Shown piece after piece: positions 9,307 through 17,561 of a DNA stretch of 64,000 nt. The DNA is taken from the NCBI RefSeq assembly GCF_000166295.1, contig NC_017506.1, positions 3,534,001-3,598,000 on the forward strand. Reading direction: 5' to 3'. The position numbers were made by a program, and so were the translations under genes. Each line of letters opens with the position of its first letter. Position 1 is the first letter of the stretch. This DNA is from Marinobacter adhaerens HP15 (GTDB taxonomy: Bacteria > Pseudomonadota > Gammaproteobacteria > Pseudomonadales > Oleiphilaceae). The notes under the pieces were generated by a model, which was given only the letters and a program-made list of their open reading frames with translations, was not told the origin of the DNA and searched no databases.

Positions 9307-12168
9307 TTATGCGGTCACGATCACACGAATGCCTTCCAATGCCAGACTGGCGTGCCCTATCGCCTCTTTTGCCGCTTCGAACTGATCGCGGAAAAAGTCG
9401 ATTTCCTCCTCACGAATCGCCGGATTCACCTTTTGCAATGCTTCCAGCCGACGGATTTCCGGTCCGAAACTGGCCTCCAACTGCTCAAGCGCCTGAGACT
9501 TCAGGGGCTCCAGATGAGGCTCCGACAACCGCTCCACGTGGTCCACCATGGTTTCCACCTGGGGCCGGATCTGCGGAACGATGGCCTGGGCCGTGCGCCG
9601 CCGGATATTCGAGCACATCTCGTTGAGCCGGTCGTGAGGCAACGCGCCCGAAAGCTCCTTGCCATTTACATCCACCAGCAGCCGAAGTGGCGAGACCGGC
9701 AGGTAGCGGGTCAGTTGGAGCGCTTCCGGTGCCGGGCAGTGCACAGTAAACAGGGCCTCCATCAACAGCGTTCCGGGCGGCAGCGCCTTTACGGAAAGAC
9801 TGGCGAGGGCGGCCTTGCCAAGGCCGGAGCTGGTCACCGAGTCCATCACCCCCGTGACCATCGGGTGCTCCCAGCTCATGAAAGCCAGGTCTTCCCGCTC
9901 CAAGGCATTCTGTCGGTCCCAGGTCACGGTAATCCCGTCTTCCGGTAATTCGGCGACATGGCCGGCCTGATATTGCTCGCCGGGTCGCAGAATGTCGGAG
10001 TGATCGGCATGGTCTTCGACATCCACGCCGAGGATGTCAAAAGCCTCCATCATGTAATCCCGAACCCGGGCCTCGGATTCTTCGTCTTCGATGGCGGCGA
10101 TCAGATCCTCTGCCACCTCAGGGCGACAGGAATTCAGCTCGATCAAGGCATCACGGCCAGCCTGCAAGAGCGTTTTCAGGCGCGTTGCTTCGTCCGCAGA
10201 GGCCTCGACCAGCCCATCAGCCACATCAAGGTCGCCATCAATAGCCTGCTGCCACTGGGCCTGCAACGCTTCCTGAACGGCAACGCCCACCGCGCAGCTC
10301 TCGGCAAAGGCGTTCAGGCCCTCGTGGAACCAGCGGAACTGCACCTCCTGACTGGTGCCACTGAGGTAGGGCACGTGAATATCAATCGCTTCTGTCTGAC
10401 CGATCCGGTCCAGCCGCCCGATGCGCTGCTCGAGCAAGTCCGGGTTTGCAGGCAGATCGAAGAGCACCAGATGATGGGCAAACTGGAAATTGCGGCCTTC
10501 GCTGCCGATTTCAGAGCAGATCAGCGCCTGGGCACCCTGCTCCGTGTCAGCGAAATAGGCGGCGGCTCGATCACGCTCGATCAGGCTCAGGTGTTCATGG
10601 AAGGCAGCACTGCGGATACCCGCTCGCAGCTGGAGATAATGCTCCAGGGCCATGGCAGTCTGGGCACTGGCACAGATCACCACCACTTTGGCGGGGCGCA
10701 GGCCGATCAGCTTTTTCTCAAGCCATTCAACCCGGGGATCGTCCGCCAGCCACTGCTCCTCGGGCACCAGTTGCTCCGGGGTCAACCCCTGAATACCTGA
10801 GGCCTGCCCTTCGTACATGGCCGGACAAGGCAACGGTTCAGGATCGGGTCGACGCTCGGGAAATCCCTGGATGGCCGCCCGGGTGTTCCGGAACAGCACG
10901 CGACCGGTACCATGCCGGTCCAGCAGGGCATCGATCACCGATTGCCTCGGATTGTCACCGGCAAACAGCTGGTCCAGCTCTTCACCCAACCATTCCCGCA
11001 GCAGCTTCTGATCGCCCTCGCTGATATCGGAGCTTTCGTCCTGAAGCCGTCGAACAACACTGTTGATGGCTTCATACTGCTGCTCTTCTCTGCGGAAGGT
11101 TTCCAGATCATGGAAACGGGCCGGGTCGAGAAGCCGCAGGCGGGCAAAGTGACTGGCGATACCCACCTGCTCGGGCGTTGCTGTCAGCAAGAGCAGGCCG
11201 CGGCTGACCGCCGACAGTTCCTCAACAATCCGGTATTCCGGGCTAACCTCTTCAGGGCTCCACGCAAGATGATGGGCCTCATCAACAATCATCAGGTCCC
11301 AGTGAGCCTTGAGGGCATCGTCCTGCGCCTTCTGGCTTTTCTTCAGGAAGTCGAGACTGCAGAGCACCAGCTGTTCGCTCTCGAACGGATTCACCGCATC
11401 TTCATCGCCAAAAATATGGTTAACCAGCGCATCCACGTCGCTTTCCTGCTCTTTCAGAGCGTCGTAGCGACCCTGATCCACTATGGAAAATCGCAGATTA
11501 AAGCGGCGGAGCATTTCCACCAGCCATTGATGGGTGAGGGAATCCGGTACCACGATCAAGGCACGCTTTGCCCGGCCAGTGTGCAGCTGATAGTGGAGGA
11601 TCAGCCCCGCCTCGATGGTTTTGCCAAGACCGACCTCATCTGCCAGAAGAACCCGTGGCGCATGGCGCCGGGCAACTTCATGGGCAATGTATATCTGGTG
11701 TGGCAGATGCTGCGTGCGGGCGCCGATCAACCCCTGGGCTGACGATGCCCGCAGGCGGTTCATGTGCTGAAGCGTGGCAAACCTCAGGCGAAAGGCGCCG
11801 TTGCGATCGAACTGGCCCGCAAACAGCCGCTGGTGCGGCGCAGAAAAATTCACGGATCCGGCGAGTTTCACCTCGGATATTTCTTGCAGATCGGTGCCGT
11901 CGTCCCCGTGATACAGGAGCACCCCGCCCCGGTCCTCAACTGCGCGGACGGTGTACCGTTCGCCATCGAAGGTCTCAATCTCTTCCCCCAACTGATAGAT
12001 GATGCGGGACAGCGGGGCGTTATCAATCGCGTAGGTGCGCTCCTCATCGGCGGCAGGAAACCCCAGGGTCACCCGGCGCCCGGAGATATCCGTGACGATC
12101 CCGAGCCCCAGGCCGGTATCACTGTGGCTGACCCAACGCTGACCAATAACAAATTCCGATGTATCCAA
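9307..12168 (-). CDS. rapA: RNA polymerase-associated SWI2/SNF2 ATPase RapA (HepA), TTG start
   Basis: A 953-residue Swi2/Snf2 ATPase that binds RNA polymerase and helps recycle it after transcription. Domain order: N-terminal tandem Tudor-like region (GQRWVSHSDTGLGLG), helicase lobe 1 with Walker A LLADEVGLGKTIEAG and box II DEAHHLAW, helicase lobe 2 (QRIGRLDRIGQTEAIDIHVPYL), and the RapA C-terminal region. The start is assigned to TTG at 12168 because GGAGG lies four bases upstream and the next residues, DTSEFVIGQRW, align with the family N-terminus; no ATG is nearby in frame. The frame continues upstream to 12255 into cysZ. It starts 16 bases after the cysZ stop, so the two are likely co-transcribed. 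Confidence 0.93.
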   Translation of the reverse strand: MDTSEFVIGQRWVSHSDTGLGLGIVTDISGRRVTLGFPAADEERTYAIDNAPLSRIIYQLGEEIETFDGERYTVRAVEDRGGVLLYHGDDGTDLQEISEVKLAGSVNFSAPHQRLFAGQFDRNGAFRLRFATLQHMNRLRASSAQGLIGARTQHLPHQIYIAHEVARRHAPRVLLADEVGLGKTIEAGLILHYQLHTGRAKRALIVVPDSLTHQWLVEMLRRFNLRFSIVDQGRYDALKEQESDVDALVNHIFGDEDAVNPFESEQLVLCSLDFLKKSQKAQDDALKAHWDLMIVDEAHHLAWSPEEVSPEYRIVEELSAVSRGLLLLTATPEQVGIASHFARLRLLDPARFHDLETFRREEQQYEAINSVVRRLQDESSDISEGDQKLLREWLGEELDQLFAGDNPRQSVIDALLDRHGTGRVLFRNTRAAIQGFPERRPDPEPLPCPAMYEGQASGIQGLTPEQLVPEEQWLADDPRVEWLEKKLIGLRPAKVVVICASAQTAMALEHYLQLRAGIRSAAFHEHLSLIERDRAAAYFADTEQGAQALICSEIGSEGRNFQFAHHLVLFDLPANPDLLEQRIGRLDRIGQTEAIDIHVPYLSGTSQEVQFRWFHEGLNAFAESCAVGVAVQEALQAQWQQAIDGDLDVADGLVEASADEATRLKTLLQAGRDALIELNSCRPEVAEDLIAAIEDEESEARVRDYMMEAFDILGVDVEDHADHSDILRPGEQYQAGHVAELPEDGITVTWDRQNALEREDLAFMSWEHPMVTGVMDSVTSSGLGKAALASLSVKALPPGTLLMEALFTVHCPAPEALQLTRYLPVSPLRLLVDVNGKELSGALPHDRLNEMCSNIRRRTAQAIVPQIRPQVETMVDHVERLSEPHLEPLKSQALEQLEASFGPEIRRLEALQKVNPAIREEEIDFFRDQFEAAKEAIGHASLALEGIRVIVTA

Positions 12169-12184
12169 GAAACCTCCAGACCAA

Positions 12185-12933
12185 TTAAGTTCTTGTGGCG
12201 CCGTTCTCACGCACCCAGTAAGCCGTCGCCCCACATACCGCCGCCGGCACCACAAACAGATTCAGCACCGGCACCATGGCAGCCAGCGCCACCGGCAGGC
12301 CAAAGCCAAAGGCAGACAGGCGTGTGTCGCCGAGCAACCGTCGCAGGGCAGGGAAACTCACCTTGTGGTTGTCTGCCGGGTAGTCCACGTATTGCAGCGC
12401 CATCATCCAGCTGTTGAACAGGAACCAGAGAACAGCAGCCACCAGATTAACAACCGGTATAAGACCGATGATCAGCAAACCGATAGCCCGCGGCAGGTAA
12501 TACAGGATCTTCTGAACCTCGCGCCAGAGTGCGCGGGGAATATCCTTGATGATCGATGCCCAACTGTCATCGGTATTCACCTCCTGGCCGGTCAGGTGCT
12601 TTTCTGTCAGTTCGGCAAGATAGCCATAGAAAGGGGCACCAATCAGATTGGCAACGATCACAAAGCCGTAGGCGAGCATCAGTACGATGACCGCCCCGTA
12701 CAGAATCCAGAACAGCCAATCCAGTGCCTGAAGCCACGCCCAGTCCGGCAACCACGACATCGCGGTGGCAATCAGGCCTGCAAACAGCTCTCCCATGAAG
12801 AAGAACAGCAATCCGAAGAGCAGAATATTGATAACCAGTGGAATGATGACGAACAGCCGAAGACCGGGCTGACGAATCAGGCGGAAACCCTCACCCAGGT
12901 AGCCCAGTCCACGAAAAAATTACCCTTGAGCAT
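12185..12933 (-). CDS. cysZ: Sulfate transporter CysZ, apparent -1 frameshift near N-terminus
   Basis: CysZ is an inner-membrane protein supplying sulfate for cysteine synthesis. The main frame encodes the family core: LIRQPGLRLFVIIPLVINI, IKDIPRALWREVQKILYYLP, VDYPADNHKVSFPALRR and the ending VVPAAVCGATAYWV. This frame has no ATG before a TAA at about 12920. The plausible start is the ATG at 12933 (MLKGNF) in another frame; it joins the main frame by a -1 step in the T-run heptamer at 12913-12919 (TTTTTTC on the coding strand), giving FFRGLGYLGEGFRLI. The joined protein would be 249 residues, as expected. This may be a one-base sequencing loss, a real mutation or programmed frameshifting. 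Confidence 0.85.
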
Positions 12934-13030
12934 AGCTGGCAGGACCTCCGCTTCAATGACAATGACGGGGCGCAAAGCATATCATGTTGGCAACATTCCC
13001 ACAGCCCGAGAACGCTCAGTGACTTCCCCG

Positions 13031-13435
13031 ATGGATACATTGAAACAACAACTGACCAGCCTGCTGCAATTCCGCCCCCTCTGGCAGGCAGCCTTTGTGG
13101 TTTCCGTTCTGGCCATCGGGTTTCTGGCGACAACCGACAGCCCTCATGCCATACCTTCATCGTCGAACGACAAGGTGAACCATCTGATCGCCTTCCTCGA
13201 GCTCACCATCCTCACCCGGCTGGCCTGGCCGGAGCTCCGGCCCATCTGGTTTGCGCCGGCCCTACTGGGCTTTGGCCTTGGCATTGAGCTTATCCAGGCA
13301 ACCCTGCCCTATCGGGAATTTTCCCTGGCCGATCTGGCTGCGGACGGCGCCGGCATTGCCATCGGACTTCTTCCCTGGCCCGGCATCCGAAACACCGGAA
13401 AACCGGATTTGCGAAATTCGCCAGAATCGCTGTGA
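13031..13435 (+). CDS. VanZ-like family membrane protein
   Basis: A 134-residue small membrane protein with the VanZ-like pattern. A first hydrophobic helix (LWQAAFVVSVLAIGFLA) is followed by NDKVNHLIAFLELTIL (the conserved DKxxHxxAF motif), then by WFAPALLGFGLGIELIQATL and a final helix with SLADLAADGAGIAIGLL. Function is unknown for this family outside glycopeptide resistance. The start is the ATG at 13031; the frame is open far upstream and the binding site is weak, so an upstream start near 12956 is possible. It is divergent from cysZ, and its stop codon overlaps the GacA-type operator of the sRNA that follows. Confidence 0.75.
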   Translation: MDTLKQQLTSLLQFRPLWQAAFVVSVLAIGFLATTDSPHAIPSSSNDKVNHLIAFLELTILTRLAWPELRPIWFAPALLGFGLGIELIQATLPYREFSLADLAADGAGIAIGLLPWPGIRNTGKPDLRNSPESL

Positions 13436-13448
13436 GATATCTCTTACA
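13431..13448. promoter_or_regulatory. GacA upstream activating sequence for the CsrB-type sRNA
   Basis: TGTGAGATATCTCTTACA differs at one position from the published GacA/UvrY operator TGTAAG-N2-AT-N2-CTTACA and is a near-perfect palindrome. It overlaps the stop codon of the vanZ-like gene and lies about 180 bases upstream of the predicted sRNA start. The GacS/GacA (BarA/UvrY) system classically activates csrB/rsmZ RNAs through such a site. Confidence 0.82.
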
Positions 13449-13605
13449 AAGGCGTGAGATCTTGCAGTGACGTTGTGTACGCGGCAGTGCCAGAAACTCT
13501 TCAGGGAAAAGCTAACTCACTGATAAATTTGTTTTATTGTAGACACCCACGCTGACATCTCCTGCGATGCGTGCACAGTTCACACGTTTGTCAGAATCCA
13601 GTTGG

Positions 13606-13611
13606 TATATT
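13606..13611 (+). promoter_or_regulatory. Predicted -10 element of the CsrB-type sRNA
   Basis: TATATT lies seven bases before the G at 13618, where the RNA would begin GUCAAGGAUGACAGGG, close in style to the E. coli CsrB 5' end. No good -35 hexamer sits 17 bases upstream, which fits an activator-dependent promoter. The start point is inferred. Confidence 0.55.
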
Positions 13612-13617
13612 GTTGTT

Positions 13618-13850
13618 GTCAAGGATGACAGGGAAATGGACGACGCACTGGATGCACCCCGGCAAGGACCGCGGGGAGAGGTAGGGACACAAGGACGCCT
13701 CGCTTAAGGGATAACTATTCGGATAGCCGGCTCGGATGCCGGCACCACGGAGTGGCTCAAGGATCTCGCAACACGGCTGTTGCCAAATGCGCAAGGATGC
13801 GCCGACCTGTTCCGAGAAAGGGTAACCGTTTGGTTGCCCTTTATTTTTTT
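13618..13850 (+). ncRNA. csrB: CsrB/RsmZ-type regulatory RNA that sequesters CsrA
   Basis: No protein gene occupies 13436-13879. Between 13618 and 13800 there are 14 GGA motifs, many in the loops of short hairpins: GCGCAAGGATGCGC near 13790, CTATTCGGATAG near 13716, GCCGGCTCGGATGCCGGC near 13727 and CCACGGAGTGG near 13745. This is the hallmark of CsrB/RsmX/Y/Z RNAs, which bind many CsrA/RsmA dimers and relieve translational repression. An intrinsic terminator closes the RNA, and a GacA-type operator lies upstream. Length about 230 nt is between RsmZ and E. coli CsrB (about 370). The csrA gene is not in this window. Confidence 0.88.
13817..13850 (+). terminator. Rho-independent terminator of the CsrB-type RNA
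   Basis: AAAGGGTAACC pairs with GGTTGCCCTTT (one mismatch) around a GTTT loop, followed by ATTTTTTT. Confidence 0.92.
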
Positions 13851-13879
13851 ATACCTTCTTTTTTCTCACCTCTGATCCA

Positions 13880-14539
13880 TCACTGGTTGTTCTCGGCCAG
13901 GTAGATACGAACCCTATTGAACTCCTCGAATTCGTTAAGATCCGGCCAGGTCCGGGCCTCAAGCGTTGTCTGCTTGCGGTAGGCATCGTCACCCAACACT
14001 TTCATCCGCGAATCCGCCAGCAGCACCCGAGGAGCCGCCTCGCGTAAAACGCCGAGCAACGGCCGGTTTTCCGGATCGTAGAGCACATCCGCCGCGGTCA
14101 CGACATCTATTTCGTCCGGTCGGGCTGCCCAGTCAGGGCAAAGGCCAACGGAAACACCATTGAGAGCCGCATTCGCATTAGCCGCGTCCAGCGCAGCCGG
14201 ATCAATGTCACAGGCGATGGCTTCCTTCGCTCCGGCCATTGCCGCCGCGACAGCCACGATTCCGGATCCCGAGCCGAAATCCAGGACGCGCTTGCCCTCA
14301 ACCCAATGGGGATTGTCCAGAATCCAGTTGGCGAGCACCTGGCCGCTGGCCCAGCAGAACGACCAGTAGGCGGGTTCGGCAACGACCGCCTGGGCCTCTT
14401 CGTGCGATAACGGCCCCTCAAGCACCCTCGGGTCAAAGAGGTACAGGGCAATGCGCTCACAACCGGCAGGACGGGAAACGGCCACCCGGCCTCGGGAGAG
14501 GGTTTTGCGCAGGTGCTGATTCAGACTGTCCACTGACAT
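13880..14539 (-). CDS. Class I SAM-dependent methyltransferase (PrmA/ETFB-methyltransferase-like)
   Basis: A 219-residue protein with a Rossmann methyltransferase fold: SAM loop VLDFGSGSGIVAVAAAMAG, acidic residue after strand 2 in AIACDIDPAALDAANANAAL, and motif IV VVTAADVLYDPENRPLL. The pattern resembles small protein-lysine or ribosomal-protein methyltransferases (PrmA, ETFB lysine methyltransferase, nicotinamide N-methyltransferase-like family), but the substrate cannot be assigned. The start is the ATG at 14539 (MSVDSLNQHL); the frame is open to 14692 but that stretch would overlap the mnmH start. It is transcribed divergently from mnmH. Confidence 0.82.
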   Translation of the reverse strand: MSVDSLNQHLRKTLSRGRVAVSRPAGCERIALYLFDPRVLEGPLSHEEAQAVVAEPAYWSFCWASGQVLANWILDNPHWVEGKRVLDFGSGSGIVAVAAAMAGAKEAIACDIDPAALDAANANAALNGVSVGLCPDWAARPDEIDVVTAADVLYDPENRPLLGVLREAAPRVLLADSRMKVLGDDAYRKQTTLEARTWPDLNEFEEFNRVRIYLAENNQ

Positions 14540-14672
14540 GGGGTACCCAACCTCAATTTTCCGGAAGGCGTCATTGTACCCGTGACCAGTCCGGGAAACA
14601 GGCGGCGACAAGCAGAAAAACCCCATTTCCGCTATACTGCCGCCTCCATCTGACAACTGGTTTACCGCTGAA

Positions 14673-15776
14673 ATGGCAAGCAGACCCGACACCGACGACT
14701 ACCTTTCCCTGTTCCTGAATGATGTGCCGCTGATGGACGTCCGGGCACCGGTAGAGTTCAGCCGTGGCAGCTTTCCGAATACCGAAAACGCGCCCCTGAT
14801 GAACGATGAGGAGCGCCATCGGGTTGGCATCTGTTACAAGGAGAAAGGTCAGGACAAGGCGATTGAATTGGGGCACCAGCTTGTGTCCGGTGACATCAAG
14901 GCCCAGCGCATTGAAGCCTGGAAACGTTTTGTCGCCCGCCACCCGAACGGCTACCTGTTCTGTTTTCGGGGCGGCCTGCGCTCCCGGCTCACACAGCAGT
15001 GGATCCGGGAGGCCGGCATTGACTACCCGCTGGTCAAAGGCGGCTACAAGGCATTGCGCCGATTCCTGATCGACAGCCTGGAAGCGCAGATCGAATCCGG
15101 CGAGTTCCGCATTCTCAGCGGGCGCACTGGAACCGGCAAAACGCGGGTTCTGCAACAGTTACCCAATCCGGTGGATCTTGAAGGCCTGGCCAATCACCGG
15201 GGCTCCAGTTTCGGGCGTCAGGTAACACCGCAGCCTTCACAGATCGATTTCGAGAACCGGCTGGCGGTAGCCATGCTCAAGGCCCGCCACCTGAACAGTG
15301 GTCCGGTCTATCTGGAAGATGAAAGCCGCCTGGTGGGCCGTTGCGCCCTGCCCGAATCCCTCAAGGAGCGCATGGCCAGGTCGCCGTTGCTGATCCTCGA
15401 GCAACCGATGGAAGAGCGTATTGGCATCATTCGCGAAGATTATGTTGAGGGAATGTACTCGGATTACGTGGATCGCGACGGGGCCGAAGCAGGGTGGCTG
15501 AATTTCCGGGACTATCTGCTTAGCGCCATTGACCGCATCCGCAAGCGCCTGGGCGGGGAGCGACACCAGCAGCTGCGCGGCCTGATGGAACAGGCACTCG
15601 TGCAGCAGGAAGCCACTGGAGAGACAGCGGCCCACAACGCCTGGATCCAGTCACTGCTCCAAGATTATTACGACCCCATGTACGACTACCAACTGGGCAA
15701 GAAAGAAGGCCGGATTCTTGTCCGCGGAGGCCCCGAGACCATTCTCGACTGGGCCAACAAGAGCTCGGTTGCGTAA
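14673..15776 (+). CDS. mnmH: tRNA 2-selenouridine synthase MnmH (SelU)
   Basis: A 367-residue enzyme that replaces sulfur by selenium (via a geranylated intermediate) at the wobble uridine of certain tRNAs. The N-terminal rhodanese domain carries the catalytic cysteine in YLFCFRGGLRSRLTQQW (about residue 97). The C-terminal half has a P-loop, LSGRTGTGKTRVL, and the family segment NHRGSSFGRQVTPQPSQIDFE. The start is the ATG at 14673. The enzyme needs selenophosphate from SelD, whose gene is not in this window; without SelD it could still geranylate tRNA. Length and domains are complete. Confidence 0.94.
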   Translation: MASRPDTDDYLSLFLNDVPLMDVRAPVEFSRGSFPNTENAPLMNDEERHRVGICYKEKGQDKAIELGHQLVSGDIKAQRIEAWKRFVARHPNGYLFCFRGGLRSRLTQQWIREAGIDYPLVKGGYKALRRFLIDSLEAQIESGEFRILSGRTGTGKTRVLQQLPNPVDLEGLANHRGSSFGRQVTPQPSQIDFENRLAVAMLKARHLNSGPVYLEDESRLVGRCALPESLKERMARSPLLILEQPMEERIGIIREDYVEGMYSDYVDRDGAEAGWLNFRDYLLSAIDRIRKRLGGERHQQLRGLMEQALVQQEATGETAAHNAWIQSLLQDYYDPMYDYQLGKKEGRILVRGGPETILDWANKSSVA

Positions 15777-15917
15777 GGCCCTGACTGAATATTACGCCTG
15801 CAGTACACAGCCCTGACATTTGTCTGCTATATAAGGAAATAGACGAATCAGGTTTTTGCAGTAATTTGTCCGTTAATCCGACACTTATGAAAAATACCAA
15901 CGAACAAGGAGTCCTTT

Positions 15918-16751
15918 ATGGAAGACCTATTTGGCGCTGAAGGCGGTGCCTCGGAACTCATGAATCAGGCCATGTCTCTGGTCATGACATACGCACCCAA
16001 GGTCGTGCTGGCGATTGTCACTCTGATTGTGGGCATGTGGCTGATCAACCGGTTTGTCGGCGTTCTAGATAACAAGCTGGGCAAAAAAGACCCCACCCTG
16101 AACAAGTTTCTCTGCGGCCTGATCGGAGCAATCCTCAAGATTCTGCTGCTGATCTCTGTCGCCTCCATGGTCGGCATTGCCACCACCTCCTTCATTGCCA
16201 TTATCGGTGCTGCCGGCCTGGCCGTGGGTCTTGCTCTTCAGGGCAGCCTCGCCAACTTCGCCGGCGGCGTGCTGATCCTGATCTTCAAACCGTTCAAGGT
16301 TGGTGACACGATTGATGCCCAGGGCTATCTCGGCTCCGTCCGCGAAATCTCCATCCTGTACACCATCGTCGACACCTTCGATAACCGCCGGATTGTGATC
16401 CCGAATGGTCAACTGGCCAACGCCAGCCTGACCAACCTGAGCGCCTATGAAACCCGTCGCTGCGACATGAGCTTCGGTATCGGCTACGGTGATGACATCG
16501 ACAAGGCCAAGGCCGTCTGCAAGCGCCTTATTGAAGAAGACGAGCGCGCACTGAAGGACCCCGAACCACTGATCGTTGTTGGTGCCCTGGGTGAAAGCTC
16601 CGTCGATCTGACCGTTCGGGCCTGGACCAAATCAGGTGACCTCTGGCCCTTCTACTGGGACATGCATGAGAAAGTGAAGAAAGCATTCGACGCCGAGGGC
16701 ATCAGCATTCCGTTCCCCCAGCGCGATGTTCATATGATTAAAACCGACTGA
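15918..16751 (+). CDS. mscS: Small-conductance mechanosensitive channel, MscS family
   Basis: A 277-residue inner-membrane channel that opens under membrane tension and releases solutes on hypo-osmotic shock. Three N-terminal transmembrane segments are visible. The third is the pore helix, with the Ala/Gly-rich packing pattern AAGLAVGLALQGSLANFAGGVLI. The beta domain follows (KPFKVGDTIDAQGYLGSVREISI, VIPNGQLANASLTNLSAYETRR) and then the cytoplasmic vestibule domain. Length is close to E. coli MscS (286). The start is the ATG at 15918 with AAGGAG upstream. It appears monocistronic. Confidence 0.93.
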   Translation: MEDLFGAEGGASELMNQAMSLVMTYAPKVVLAIVTLIVGMWLINRFVGVLDNKLGKKDPTLNKFLCGLIGAILKILLLISVASMVGIATTSFIAIIGAAGLAVGLALQGSLANFAGGVLILIFKPFKVGDTIDAQGYLGSVREISILYTIVDTFDNRRIVIPNGQLANASLTNLSAYETRRCDMSFGIGYGDDIDKAKAVCKRLIEEDERALKDPEPLIVVGALGESSVDLTVRAWTKSGDLWPFYWDMHEKVKKAFDAEGISIPFPQRDVHMIKTD

Positions 16752-16921
16752 GATTCGCGATCGGTTTCTCATTGATACATCCGGTTACTCGCAAACTGCG
16801 TAACCTCGACTAAGCTGACCATTAATGGCGGGGTTGACCAACCCCGCCAGGCCATCGGGGCCAGGCAATTAGATCAACACAGGCTCCGGAACGCTGTCAT
16901 TGCTGGTAGGAGGTTGTCACT

Positions 16922-17479
16922 ATGCCGGTACAGCAGTTGAAGGAATTCCTCGATGAGGCAGGTGTGGAATACATGTGCCTCTCCCACCCTCCTGCATTTA
17001 CCGCCCAGGAACTCGCCCACCACGTCAAGATTGCCGGCGACCGTGTCGTCAAAACGGTGATCATCGAACTGGATGGCAAAATGGCAATGCTGGTGATGCC
17101 GGCCACCTGGCGAATCCGCTGGGACAGGTTATCCCGCATCCTAGACACCGACTTTCTTGACCTCGCTGACGAACAGGAATTCCAGGACCGCTTCCCGGAT
17201 TGCGAGGTAGGCGCCATGCCCCCCTTTGGCAACCTGTTCGGAATGACCGTCTATTGCGCCGAAGCGCTGACCGAGCAGCCCGAACTGGCGTTCGCCGCAG
17301 GCAGCCACAGTGAATCGGTACATATGAAAACCTCGGATTTCCTGACCCTCGTGCAACCCATGGTCCTGAACCAGGGATTCAACAAACCGGGTGCACAGAA
17401 GCCCGCCTGGCTGATCAAGAACCGTCGCAGGCCTGACGACACTGCCGAGCCGCGGGTGTCAGGTATGGCAGGCTATTGA
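16922..17479 (+). CDS. YbaK/EbsC-domain aminoacyl-tRNA deacylase-like protein
   Basis: A 185-residue protein whose first 145 residues match the YbaK/ProX editing fold: FTAQELAHHVKIAGDRVVKTVIIELDGK contains the conserved lysine region, and GAMPPFGNLFGMTVYCAEAL the GxxxPxG loop. Family members hydrolyse mischarged tRNAs such as Cys- or Ala-tRNAPro. A C-terminal tail of about 40 residues is extra and rich in basic and polar residues. The start is the ATG at 16922 with TAGGAGG upstream. It stands alone between mscS and the ubiF-like gene. The substrate is not assigned. Confidence 0.85.
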   Translation: MPVQQLKEFLDEAGVEYMCLSHPPAFTAQELAHHVKIAGDRVVKTVIIELDGKMAMLVMPATWRIRWDRLSRILDTDFLDLADEQEFQDRFPDCEVGAMPPFGNLFGMTVYCAEALTEQPELAFAAGSHSESVHMKTSDFLTLVQPMVLNQGFNKPGAQKPAWLIKNRRRPDDTAEPRVSGMAGY

Positions 17480-17561
17480 GGGTTTTCATTCCGGCTTGAT
17501 CCCGGTCTCTTGTCTGGCTGCCGTCATCGCGTAAACTGAGGGCATCAGACAGGAAACCGAT

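Noticed and set aside
13591..13794. A 67-codon minus-strand frame in the CsrB region
   Set aside because: It is antisense to the GGA-rich RNA, lacks a binding site and has no recognisable features.
16826..16849. Palindrome GGCGGGGTTGACCAACCCCGCC after mscS
   Set aside because: It could be a terminator but has no T tail on either strand, lies 75 bases after the stop and does not share the GGA-hairpin core of the repeat family. It is left unassigned.
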